Shown here piece by piece: positions 24,501 through 35,000 of a stretch of 64,000 nt of DNA (position 1 is its first letter; each line of letters begins with the position of its first letter). The stretch covers positions 5,271,288 through 5,335,287 of the forward strand of contig JABAKD010000010.1 in NCBI GenBank assembly GCA_012845835.1, read 5' to 3'. A program made the translations under genes and the position numbers. Source of the DNA: Undaria pinnatifida. Taxonomy: Eukaryota; Sar; Phaeophyceae; Laminariales; Alariaceae. The notes beneath the pieces were generated by a model. It searched no databases, was not told where the DNA came from, and saw only the letters and a program-made list of their open reading frames with translations.

Positions 24501-27500
24501 TGCACCCCGACCTCCAAGGTGCTTACGACCGTGTGATATTGTCCGCATGCCAGGCTTGTAACTCGTTGGCCGCGCAAGGACTCGACGAGGCTAGGCAATT
24601 TCCTATCAATAGTGTCGCCAGTGGCCAGCTGACCGAAATCGTTCCTCCCGAAGGCATATACCTGCGCGTATGAGGTTGGTAAGTTACCGATGATCGCGAG
24701 TCAATGAGCCGTGTACAGACACAATCATTAGGCAGCGGGGGTCGGGGGGAGGGCACACCATGCAAATATGATTGCTCCTTTGTCGGAAGAACGGTCAGTT
24801 ATAGTCATGGATACACGATCGATATTCGTACATGAGAGGTGCTCGCGTCACCCTCAACAGCGGGATGTTGGAAAACAGTGTACGGAAAGAGCGGTCACGC
24901 CGCGGACATTAAGTCGCTCGTCAGACTTCTTCGACGCCTTGTGCGTGGTCTCGTACACCTTTTGGTACAGAGCAGCATCGAGATCTATTCTACAATGTCG
25001 TGGTCTATTCTACAGTAGTTTCTCACCTCTCCGTTGTCACACGAAATTACGCTATGGTAGTAGCTGCACGAGACCTGAGTCACCCTGATTCCATCTAGGC
25101 CTCGAACAGGCTTCGGTACTGGCTCGCTGGAAGTGTTGCCATGACCCAGCTGTCCCCGATAATTGTATCCGAAGGACACGAGCTGTCCGTCATCAAGCAC
25201 TACGAGTGTGTGCTCACACCCGTTGTATGCATGCACCTAGGCATTGGTTAAAATTTCAGTGAGAAAGGGGGATCACGGTACTTGCGACAGCTGAGGTGGC
25301 AAGGCGTGATTCCAAAAGGTCTCTATGCGCGAAGTATAATGCCGATTTTGATCCGGTTCCACTAACGTTCGTTGCAACCTATTTTTTCTACGTACGTAGT
25401 TGCGCAAATATCTATGTTAATAATCGTTTTTAGGTGAGCATTGTGCATCGACTCTGTTCGTTCGTATGATCGAGTTGCGTCGTTCCCGAGGAATCTCAGC
25501 GACCGCAATACCTGCACAGCTCTTCTTCCCGCGAGGTTGGGCACGCACGTAAGAACTCCAACCCTCTGGGTCGCTCCTTGTCCGCATTGGCCATTATCGT
25601 TGTATCCCGCGGTAAATACCTCCCCCGTACGGCAGAGGAGAACAGTGTGCTCATTTCCTGAGAGCGTCGCAGACAATCAACGTTCACTGACAGCGTCAAT
25701 CAACAAGACGTTTCCCAGTGATCTCGGCAGACATATCCCGATGGTTCAGATAAAAGTAATTGCACAAAGCGACGTTGGGAAACCGCCTGAATATGCCAGT
25801 AACGAGTGCTCTACAAGAAGCTACCGATCATTTTATTGACCGACTTCGCAGCTGACGTACTTGATTTAGGAATTTGAATGCGTTTCTGAACAGGCTTTCG
25901 TTCACCTGCAGCGACGTCGATAACCTCACTGTCCGCGATTTTTTTCACCAAACAGTGAACCTTGCGCGTCCCAGTATCGCTGTGTCCAAGTTCACCGTAG
26001 GAATTCTGCCCGCAGGTCCAAACCTCCTGCTCATGGACCGGGCCGGCTTTTCCCGAGCCCACATGCCCATTCGAGCTCGCGGCATCGAGCTGACGAAGGA
26101 GAGGTAGGATGTCTTTGGCCTCCACTCCATCTGCGTCGTCATTCACGAAAGCTAGAGCTGGAGGCGGGTCCGGAGTGCTGGTGTGCTCGTTTCTGGTGTG
26201 CTCTATTCTTTCCCACGGCTCCGGTTCTAGGGCTGTGGGAGGAGGCACAGGCGTGGGTTTGACCCGTTCTCCTTTGCTTTTCCTTGCCTTGACTGGGTGA
26301 GTGTCTAACGGCTCACCACCTTCTCCCTGGCCGGATGAGTGGGCCAGTGTTACACCCTTCCATGTTTCACCCACTACATCTCCGCCTACAACAGGGACGG
26401 CCGGACCAACGACCACGTCAAAAACGGGGTGTGCAACCAACGTTGCCTCAATCAATGGTTGATCGTCACCATCATCGTCGTCGATTGGAAGCCCTTGGCG
26501 AGATGTTCGCGCTTTCGTACGCGATGTTGGTCGTCTGTTAGTTTCAAAATAGAAGAGACGGGGCACGCATGTCGACAAGTGAGTGGGCAGGGTTGACTTT
26601 GTGTCTAGCGTAAGAGGCAACCTGTTAAAAATGTGATTGTTTTTAGGCGTCCCGCATAGAGTTGAGAACGCAAAGTGTGTTGCTTATATAGCAATACCCA
26701 CTGAGCTACCTACTCACGTAATGCTATACATAAACAACAAACTGTATGTTTTCGAGTTCGTTTATTGAATCTTGCCGACTTCGTAACAGGGATATCCGGG
26801 TCTCTCCCCTCGCCACGTACGACAACAGTACTCAGGAACACATTGTCACAACCATTCCTAATGTCTCCCGCGCGCACTTCTGAAAATAACAGATATGAAG
26901 TCGGCGGGAATCGAACTCACGACACATCCTTAGTTGGATATATAGATTCCTGGGTGGCTATCTCACCTTCTTGGTCAAAACTTATAGGGTTCGGCCGAAG
27001 AAGGCCGGCAAGTCCACGGTGTTGACTTAACCGAAGGGTCGAGGTCAACATCAAGTCTGCATTTTGCAGATGGACAAAAACTGGCACACAAACGAAAGTG
27101 TATGGAGCTTAAGCTTTTTTTTACCCGGATCTCCAGGAGGATCCAAAAAAAGAAAAAAAGAGCCGCTCACTGAGTAGTTATCTCAGCGAGTAGTGCTATA
27201 TAGCCGACAAAGGGCCTTTTGGTGCAACTACGTACGTGAACCTTCCCTTCTCTCTCCTCTCCTGTTGTTGTTCTTTATTCTGCTTTTCTCTCAAATACCT
27301 GTTTGTGCTTGTGCACGAGGTACTCGTAAGAATACCCCTACCTTAACGGCGGGAGATTTGTTTTTTAACACACACAGCGGAGGGGAGGGTCTCGAGACAA
27401 AGCACAAAAATGTAGACGCAAAACTTACCGTTTCGCGCTGCAATCTGCCAACACGTGCTCCTCCCGGAACCCTGTCTCGCCCGGAACGCTGTTGGCTTCG

Positions 27501-28603
27501 TCTTCATCCTGTAAACCTTCGACGGAATTAACGGGACGATGTCGTGCACTGATCAACACCTTGACGAGCAGCAATATGTCACCAGCTCGCCCACGAGCGG
27601 CTACGAGGCTGATCATGGCCGACAAAGCTACCCCTCGCCGCCCAGGGTCGGATGATGTGTGTGTGTCAATAATGCTTCGTTCTTTTCCTTTTCGCTGAAC
27701 GTTGTCGTCCGATTTGTCCGCGAGCGCAAGCGTGGCGAGAAACCTACAAAGCGAATCAACCACACAAGGTGCTGGTCTCCATGGAATTGGCTGCATGCCG
27801 CGTACATCATCAAGTGGGTCTGAGAAGCGACGAGCCAAGCAAAGAGGTGGCAGACTCGACAAAACAGGAGCGATTTGACGCAGAAAGTCGGTGAGTTGCT
27901 CTTGGCTGCATTCAGGATCTTGCACAAACTCTAGCAGAGAAAAGAACAGCTGAAGCCCCAGCAGCTGGTCGCCAGAAGCTTCACAGGAGGAAGAGCCATC
28001 GTCCGAGAGTCCTTCCGTGCTCTGCCGAGCAACCGGAATGGTGCACGGCTGTATGTTTGTTCCTCCATCGCTCATCTCAAGCTGTTGCATTCGCCGCTGG
28101 CGGCTCATAGCCGCATGCACGCATTGCATGACGTATATGCGCTGTGTCACCGCTTCGCAGAAAGCGTCGTCCTGGGAACACAAAGACGACAGGGTCTTGA
28201 ACATCTTCTGCCTAACTCTTGCCACAACCAGCGCCATCTCCTCCCGGCTCAGGGAGGCCACTGACAAACAGAGGCTTGCCTCCAACCACTCATCATCTTC
28301 TCCGCAATTTCCTGCCGAGCCCGCGTTAACCTGGGACGACCGTGTGCTGCCCTGGTTATCTCGCACGTTACTGCTTTCTTTTCGCTCAGGAAGTGCACGC
28401 CCAAAATCCCCCACTCCCTTTCCAGCCAGTTCATTTCCAGTACCAACGAGTGTTGACAGGCCGACCTTGAGCCAGTTGTAGTCTTCACAGGCTGGCGGGA
28501 GTACAGCTGCCGGCTCGACGGCAGTGCTACCACCGCAACGTGCGCCGCCGGTCACGGGCGATCCAGGCTGTACACGCAAACTACTGGAGCTTGCTGCTCC
28601 CAT
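8292..28603 (-). CDS. Giant HERC-like HECT E3 ubiquitin ligase, about 5,050 residues
   Basis: Large-HERC-type ligase: HECT enzymes take ubiquitin on a cysteine and pass it to a substrate lysine. Exons I read (minus strand): 27429-28603, 25906-26534, 25512-25657, 25027-25236, 24080-24661, 22266-23738, 21227 to about 22190, 19896-20672, 17629-19326, 10985-17260 and 8292-9536. All junctions are GT-AG and in phase except that between exons 6 and 7, which I could not resolve. Domain order with rough residues: unknown N-terminus, seven-blade RCC1 domain (561-928), long helical region, LamG-like fold (about 2480-2640), paired C/H zinc motifs (about 3210), UBA (about 3300), acidic tract (about 3415-3500), FN3 (about 3955), SPRY (about 4045-4215), HECT (about 4620-5030). 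The start is the ATG at 28603: no in-frame ATG lies between it and the upstream stop at 28631-28633. The resulting MGAASS is a possible N-myristoylation site. It resembles large HERC proteins but has only one RCC1 domain; one-to-one orthology is not shown. Confidence 0.88.
9537..10984 (-). other. HECT gene intron 10
   Basis: This 1.45-kb intron lies between the giant exon and the HECT exon. It has no independent gene. Its 5' part (about 10724-10984) is involved in the tandem duplication of the exon 10 end described separately. Confidence 0.75.
10724..11022. repeat. Two-copy ~150-bp tandem duplication across the exon 10 donor
   Basis: Copies lie at about 10724-10873 and 10876-11022. They share CCAC(A/G)GCAATTTTT, CCCAATGCAATG, the donor context ATACCTTGAATGTTCTT (plus-strand view) and GGCCGTCGTCCATTG. 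They differ by scattered substitutions, so the duplication is not very recent. It copies the last codons of exon 10 and its 5' splice site. Confidence 0.85.
10833..10898 (-). other. Possible duplicated 66-nt cassette exon in HECT intron 10
   Basis: The duplication has created an acceptor-like TTTCGCGCAG ending at 10899 and a copied donor GTATGC from 10832. Between them are 66 nt, 22 open codons in phase 0, the same phase as the junction of exons 10 and 11. The encoded peptide ends MHAMDDGHQRTFK, a variant of the exon 10 end MHPMDDGQRRTFK. Use in mRNA is unproven. Confidence 0.45.
10985..17260 (-). other. HECT gene exon 10: 6.3-kb exon with LamG, UBA, FN3 and SPRY
   Basis: 2,092 codons without interruption. 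In order: the second half of a concanavalin/LamG-like fold (NTWTHVGLI, LRLYFNGALD, LYVGK, near 17200-16950); two C-x2-C...H-x4-H type motifs (CPFCHETKATVSGMVEHVLT and CPIC...HLELVH, near 15250-15080); a UBA domain (LVDQLMVIGFPEEWCTMALR, near 14980-14860); an Asp/Glu tract (14640-14400); an FN3 domain (VALTWLP ... YRFRLRAVHS, about 13020-12740); and a B30.2/SPRY domain (FYTGSNYWEFQLD, FIGVATRD, WGFIGDRALYHKR, IGVMLNMDRGTLSFSKNG, about 12750-12240). A region with RVRTPRGIATVIGI near 12000 follows. It ends in TFK at donor 10984. Confidence 0.9.
17629..23738 (-). other. HECT gene exons 6-9: helical middle region
   Basis: Exons 22266-23738, 21227 to about 22190, 19896-20672 and 17629-19326. Exon 6 opens VAAGFYHTIVLTGG, the last RCC1 strand. 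The rest is mostly leucine-rich helical sequence with low-complexity linkers and no domain I can name. Exon 9 ends in FSITFWLLL ... NTDNRLE, the first half of the LamG-like fold. Between exons 6 and 7 (22266 to about 22169) the phases I read do not match: either a weak donor near 22258 or a sequence error is involved. Confidence 0.72.
23700..26534 (-). other. HECT gene exons 2-6: seven-blade RCC1 propeller
   Basis: Seven RCC1 repeats in sequence: WTCGQNSYGELGHSD, FTAGYNDNGQCGQG, VSFGYNYRGQLGHGN, YAFGRNDFGQLATGD, QSCGKNDYGQLGVE, LGFGRNDYGQLGLGH and YVFGRNHHGQLGTGD. Each is followed by a YHT(I/V)V or EHT(L/V) strand. Seven blades make a complete propeller. Splice junctions fall inside blades and each restores the repeat (for example DVAAG|NEHTVLL), which supports the exon model. 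RCC1-like domains in HERC proteins act in partner binding or as guanine-exchange-like modules; which applies here cannot be told. Confidence 0.92.
26535..27428 (-). other. HECT gene intron 1, with a degenerate tRNA-like stretch
   Basis: 894-bp intron with donor GTAAGT. The minus strand at about 26894-26970 has a TAGCCACCCAGG word like a tRNA A box and GAGTTCGATTCCCGC like a B box. The acceptor ends are only partly pairable and there is no normal anticodon loop. Confidence 0.6.
27429..28603 (-). other. HECT gene exon 1
   Basis: Encodes about 391 residues from the ATG at 28603. The N-terminus MGAASSSS fits the MGxxxS myristoylation pattern. The rest is helical with polar linkers and matches no domain I recognise. 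It ends in AKR with phase 2 at donor GTAAGT (27428), matching the single base taken from exon 2. Confidence 0.8.
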
Positions 28604-29070
28604 GTTCTCTCTCCTCACGTCATGAAAGCATCAACGGGGGGCGCCTTCCGCGCCAAACACGAGGAAGGTTGACGTTCAAATCGTCCTGTATACACGTGGA
28701 CGTGTTTACACCATACACTGTGGGGCCAGGCTACACGCTGTGGGTAAACTGGAGTAGTTAATGCGACGGTTGCTTTTTCTGTGGGTGCGCTGGTCTTGCT
28801 GTAGAACCAGTGTGCAAGTCACCTGCTCAGTGGAGAGGTAACATGAGCCGCATGACGTCGACAACAGAGATAATTTCGCCGCACTTTTTAGTTTCTTATG
28901 AAACGTTTGGATTAAATTGGATGGATTTGTGGAGGTAAGGCAGGCATTTTTTACCTCTGGCTGGCAAGCGCGAGTAACGTGTTCGACGAGTGTACGTGTT
29001 GTTTTGTGGCGTTGCAGTGTGTTCCGGCAGTTAGCGCCAACACACCCTTCGCTGTCACGTTCGTGTCACA
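28604..29070. promoter_or_regulatory. Shared intergenic region between divergent HECT and grpE genes
   Basis: 467 bp between the two start codons. Both 5' UTRs and promoters presumably lie here. No clear core motif is visible, so the call rests on gene layout. Confidence 0.45.
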
Positions 29071-32000
29071 ATGGTGAAGTGTATAGCAGGGTTGATTTAT
29101 TCTGTGGTCGTTCTGCTGGCGGCCGACGAGGGCTGCGCTTTTGTGAGCCCTGCTGGGCTGACCTCGTTAGCTTCTCGAAGAGCAGCCGCCACGCCTTCGT
29201 CGACTTCGCTTGCTCGCAGCTCGAGGCGATGGGACACGCAGCAGCAAACGGATGCTGTTGGGAGTGGAGAAGCGGGTATGGCTACCGACAAGGTGCGAGT
29301 ATTGCTGGTGCTGATGCTTTTGGTGGCCAAGCACACACATGGCAGTGTGGTAACATGTAGGATGTTTGTGTGGGATAAAACGCGGTACCCCTGGTAGGTA
29401 GGATTTCTAGACCAGACAGGGTATGGGTGATACGCACGGTTGCTGTTTGCCCTTTCCTCCCTTGGGGCGGCAAGCGTTTCGTGAACACCGAAGCATCACA
29501 CTCCTCCCAGGGAAGCGTCTGCTGTCTATTGTGTTCTCGATTGGTGTGGATGCCATATGCCGTGAGTTCTTGATACCACCCCCTCTACCATGTGCAACCC
29601 AAACGGTCACAGCTATCCACCACGTACAGACGTGATCTCGTGAACATGAGGGAACATGAACGAAGGTGACAGGTGGCAATGCGTGAGAGTATGTGAGCTG
29701 GGAGCCATACTTTATACTGGTACCTGGTGCTTGGTATATGATACACGCGAAAACTCGCTCAGTGCTCGTACCAAGTGCGGCTAGCCTGGCATGTCGGTGC
29801 CTTGGACAATGGGGGACAAAGGAAGGGGCGCACCATTCGACGGTGGACCGAGCGCTACTTGCTCCTGGAAACTAAATCCTACAGTTCTCTGAGTTCAAGT
29901 AGTTTGATCCGAAAACCTGAAGCGCAGCTGTAGAGGGCTTCGGACACGACCTACGTAACACTGAACCCTAGGGCCATTCTATACAAATATTTTAAGGACG
30001 TCAGCTGTGAGTTCGATGAATTTAGGGCCGATACTCATCTTTGCAAGCGGCGTGCCTTTCTTACACAGTCGGATTCCGCTGTGTAGCTGGTATGGGTGTG
30101 TGGGCGTGTGGATGTGTGTTTTGTGGTGGGATGAGCGATGCGATGGGTTCCGAAAAAACAGGTGTAAAACTTTTTCGGCTGAGTTTTTCTTTTTGATCCA
30201 GTCGAAAAAGTTATACACCTGGTATAAACTTTTTCGACTGGATCCCCCAGTCGGAAAACTTAGTCGAAAAAAGTTGAGTCGAAAAAAGCCCGATTTGGGC
30301 TTCAATCGAAAAAGGCCGTTTTCGACTGACAAATCCGACAGTGTAAGAAGTGAACTAACATGGCTACCTCGTGCGTATTGTATTAATAGCATTAATAGTA
30401 ACGTGGGGTGTTTGTTGAATCGGCAGTGCGTCGGGAAGGGTGGGGCACCAGCTCGGGTATATCAAGCTCTTATGTTGATCCAATACCTTGTAGAACTAAG
30501 TACGAATTCGCTGCGGCTGGCCGGTAAGGCTTCCGTGCCTGCTGTTGGGCCTTTCATAGTTTTGTTGCCTGCTGTTGGGCCTTTCATAGTTTTGTTGCCT
30601 GCTGTTGGGCCTGCTGTTGGGCCTGCTGTTGGACCTTTCGTTTCTTTTTGGGCTATAGTCTGCGAGTGTTTCATCAGCTGCTGCCGTTCGTTTTTTTCCC
30701 AGCAGCGCTGCTGCTCACAACGTCCGCTGATTGCGTGTCGTACTTGGTGCGGAATTTCCACCGCTATACCAGACACATCGCTATCGCCGAAGCTTCCAAC
30801 GCCACCGCCAGCCCCCCCGCGCCGCCGCCGCCGCCGCCGCCGCCACCGCTGGTGCTGTTGCTGGTGCTGTTGCTGGTGCTGGTAGTGTCTACTGCGTAAG
30901 TTTACAAAGAAAAATAATCGGCTGTCTGGGTCATGACCCCGCCTACCCTATCTTCCTTGCTACATACATACTCTTTCCATGGAGGAGTGTCTATGCGTGG
31001 GGAGCATGGGAGGGAGGGAGCTGGCTGTGATGATGGCACCAGTGCTCTGACTGGGCACCTTAGTGGAAGGCGCTCAAGCGCTGGCTGCAGAGGTCGCCGT
31101 TGCTGCAGGAACGTGTTGCGCGAACTCGCATCGTTTGTTTGGGATCACCCAACATAGCTGCATCTTCGAGTATTTATTTACAAGAGCTCCGCTCCGCGGG
31201 CGGCTGACGCCGCCCGGTACGTTCGCGCAAGGAAGATTTCAACCAATAAATGTTACGGGGGCAGAAAGAAGAGGCCCATGATTGAGTGCAACTAGCGATT
31301 TGATAATGGCAAGAGGTACTTGTGCGGAGCTGATTGTCCTGTCTGTGCTGTGCTGTATGTTGGCGATGCAACGTTCTGATCGGCAGTAGTACGGGTGTAA
31401 TTTGCGAAGAAATAATCGCGAAGAGAACCGAGATGGAAAACAAAACCAACGACGAAAAAGCAAAAAAGACGAGTACACACACGTACCAACGGTACCTGGT
31501 GGTACTCGGTGTGGTTCTAAGGAAAGCACAGGGCTCCGCTCCGCTAGGCTGCTGACGCCGCCCGCTACGCTCGCGCAAGAAAGAATGCAACTAAATGAAA
31601 CATGTAAATAAATGGGGCAGGAAGAAGAGGCCCGTGATTATTTGGTGCAACTAGGGAATTGATAATAATGCCAAGAGGTGCTTGTGCAGAGCTAATTTCC
31701 CTGCGCTGTGCTGTGTGCTTGTTGATGTCACGTTCTGAACGGCAGTACGTGCGATATTTGCGGGGGGGGGGGGGGGGGGGGCATGGGCACCGATAGAGGA
31801 CAGTCAACTGAATAAAGCAAATAGACGAGTACACAAAACAGGTACATAAACCTGGTGTCTGTATCATGCCTGGTACTACAACAACTACTATTAATAGTAA
31901 CTGCTGCCGTATGTTCAAAAGAACGACAGCGCCGCACGAGACAGCACCGCAAAACGAAGGGCAAGGCACGGCACCGCACTGCGCTGCGCTGCGCTGCGCT

Positions 32001-35000
32001 GCGCTGCTGAGCTATATATAGCCGTGCTGAACTGAGCTGGGGGTGCCTTGTTTATGATCCAATAACAACGTCATATGTACAAACCTGGTGTAGTATTAAT
32101 AGGACCGGTACGTGGTATAATACTTCGAATAACATTGGGATGTACGAACTAGTAAAAAATTACAGCAAAACACACAGCATGGCAGAGCACGGCAAAGCAC
32201 AGCGCTTCGCTCTGCCGAGCTAGCGCTGCGCTGCGGTGCGCTGCTGAGCTGAGCTGCTGGGCATCGCAGGGCACTGCACGGCGCTGCGTTGCTGTGAGAT
32301 ATAGCGCTGCGATGGGGTGCTGGGCGGTGCGGAGCTGATGAGCCAAGCCCAGATCTCAGCTGATGAAACTCGTCAAGTACAAAACAAATGGTGGGAATCA
32401 AAGAAAAACTAAAGCTGGACCGTTCCGCAACTAATGCACAGGCGGCAAATTAGCGGCAAATGGTAGGAATTGCAGTAAGCAGCTGAAAAGTCAAGAAACA
32501 ACTGGCAAAACGAGCAGAAACAAAAACAACAAAGGCCGAGCAAGAAACCAAAGAAAAGCTGGACCGTTCCGCAAGTAATGCACGGAGGCGGTGTCGAAGT
32601 GGGACCCCCGGAGATGCCAGGGAGGTGCCAACCGAGCACTTTCAGAAAATGATTTAAGTAAGTCTAGACCAAAAGATGGCAGGTAAATCGCACATACATG
32701 AAAAAATGTGCCCGCTGCAGTTTCGAGTATTTATTTACGCCAAAAGACAGCAGACAAATAAAGAATGTACCAGCAAATTATTGCGCATCATGGCCGGTCA
32801 CCCATCGATCAGTGTATTTTCCAAGATCTGGAACTACTTCATTTTTTTTTTTGCGAACGCCCCCCGGAGGAACATCAAAATTTGACCAAATTACCGACGG
32901 ACATACCGCGTTAATTTTTAGGGCGGAGCTAACTACACGCTACCGAGTACACTATTGTAATTTGTTTTAGAATCTCTCTCACACCAGAAGCGCACAGAAT
33001 AATGCCGCGTGCTGCTGTAGACTGCTGTGAGTTATTTTTTGCTCTTTTTTCCAGAAAAATTCATGTACATCTGATGTGCTGGGGATAGATTGTTTTTTGC
33101 TGGTTACACGCAAGGTTACACAGCATGTAGTAGTACGTGGACTGCTGTTGTAAGCGCATCAAATGTGCTAAGCACAACAACAATCAGTTTGAATTTGCAC
33201 CCGGACGCTTATACGCCGGGTGCATGAAAGTCGCAGCTACTACTACATACTCTGTAGATTGGGTACACTTGCACTTGCATGCACAGAACATTATTGGTAG
33301 TACCAGATACCTGATAGGCTACAACAGCACCATCACCATAATTTATCTGCGCCGTCGTTACAGCAGTAGTGTCTTAATCATTTCCGATACACCCAGATCA
33401 ATGATATGCCAGTATGTGCATTGCAGTATAGCTGCATGCTCTACCGCAAGGATTCGGGCGAACGCACGGGGGTGCAAAATGCAAAAGCATCAGCCTCTTG
33501 CGTCACCCTTCCTCTGAAGGGGAACCTTGTAACGTTGCACGAATAATCCACGTACCATGTATGAATTTTGCATGAATTTTACTTTTATGCTTGTAGGTCT
33601 AGACCTGGGGTACCATGTACCTGCCTTGTCGCTCATCACGTCCCATGTCGTTTGCACACGGCATCACGGCGCTGCCGCATCAGCCGAAACGAACGAACAC
33701 TTCCCTAACTTCCACCTCACCTGATCACGAATCCAACCCACTGCGCCACCGAAATTGATGAAGAAATTCTGACTTTCAACACTTAGTCTCTCAGGCAATC
33801 CGTGGTGCGGTAACGGGAGCTCAGCTCGGAAGAGCACAATGAGTCGCTCTCTTCTTTCCCGCTACCCATGCTTTGGCACGACACAAAGACGAATCGCGTC
33901 TCGACCAATATATAGTATGCGGCGAGACGTTGCCCTCTATGCTTTCTGTGCTATGCGGGAACTAGGCGAATTCAAGTTTCCGTAACTGTCGCCCGCACCC
34001 TTATTCCTCACTCGTTGTCACCAGTAACCTTGTGTCTCACTCGATGAACCCGGCAAAGGCCCGCGCTATATATGCCGTGCTGCAAAACTCCGAACGTGCC
34101 CCATTCTTCCTTATGATCAAATATATCGGTTGACGGCACGTTTCCCTCCTTGACGGACAGTTGTCTAATAACTCTCAACACTAACACTAGCGTACGTATC
34201 TAAAAGAGGCCTTGACGGGACAAGACTTGACCGTCAACTGACATTTTTGCTTGTGATGCGGTTCTTTCTCCTGTTGTCTAGACTTCCGGGCCGTTTTCAT
34301 CCTGGGTCAAGAAAGCTGCGGGTCGAATCGGGCGAGGGCCTTTCTCTCGCACGGCCACGAAGAAGGACGAGGTGGATGATGTGTTGAACTCGGAGGCGTT
34401 CCTGCTAAAAAAGGTGGAGATTCTTCGCAAGCAGATCAAGAAGACCGAGGCGGAAATCGAAGAGGCCAACTTGGCGGCGGCAGCGGAGTGGAAAGAATGG
34501 GGACCCCAGGTCAGTGGCTGCTTTTGAGCCTGAGTGAAAGTGAAAGCACGACGCGTCTGTTCGTCCGTCTGTGTCTGTCTGCCTGTGACTGTACTTTAAC
34601 CCTTTTTGAATTTGCGCCCACGTTTTAGATGACAAACTATAGAGTCAATATGGCATAATTTATGCAGTTGTAACAGTCAACCGTGGATGGTGTCGGAGAA
34701 GGCGCTTTTATCCGTTATTCGGTATCTCATCTTGTAGATGAGATGTAACGGTGAGTGTGTGGAACTAAAGCTCACGAATCGCGCTTCGCCTTGCTTCCTT
34801 GGAAGCGGTTAAGGTGATCTCGACGCCCAAGGTTATCAGATACCGGTAGAAAATTCCGCCGTTCCCACCGTGTGCGTGAAGAAGAGATCTTCATCGCGAG
34901 ATATACTTGCGCCAGCGATAAGCTATTCCCCTTCAAGCCCTGCACCCTGTTGAAGAAACTGCTATTGATAGCTCGGTGCATCCCAACCACACACTTGCCG

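Larger units (their letters stand above)
29293..34281 (+). other. grpE intron 1 (5.0 kb), repeat-rich
   Basis: No gene is supported inside. It holds the palindrome at 30195-30244, a 30-bp tandem repeat at about 30538-30640, a CCG run near 30810-30845, a diverged ~220-bp duplication (31184-31405 and 31526-31765), a G run near 31760-31780, a TGCGC repeat near 31980-32005, and a direct repeat of about 45 bp (about 32405-32450 and 32545-32590). The last part, 33.5-34.28 kb, is ordinary unique-looking DNA. Confidence 0.65.

Noticed and set aside
30007-30885. 292-codon plus-strand open frame
   Set aside because: Lies in grpE intron 1 and is built from tandem repeats, a palindrome and a CCG run; no domain and no sensible composition.
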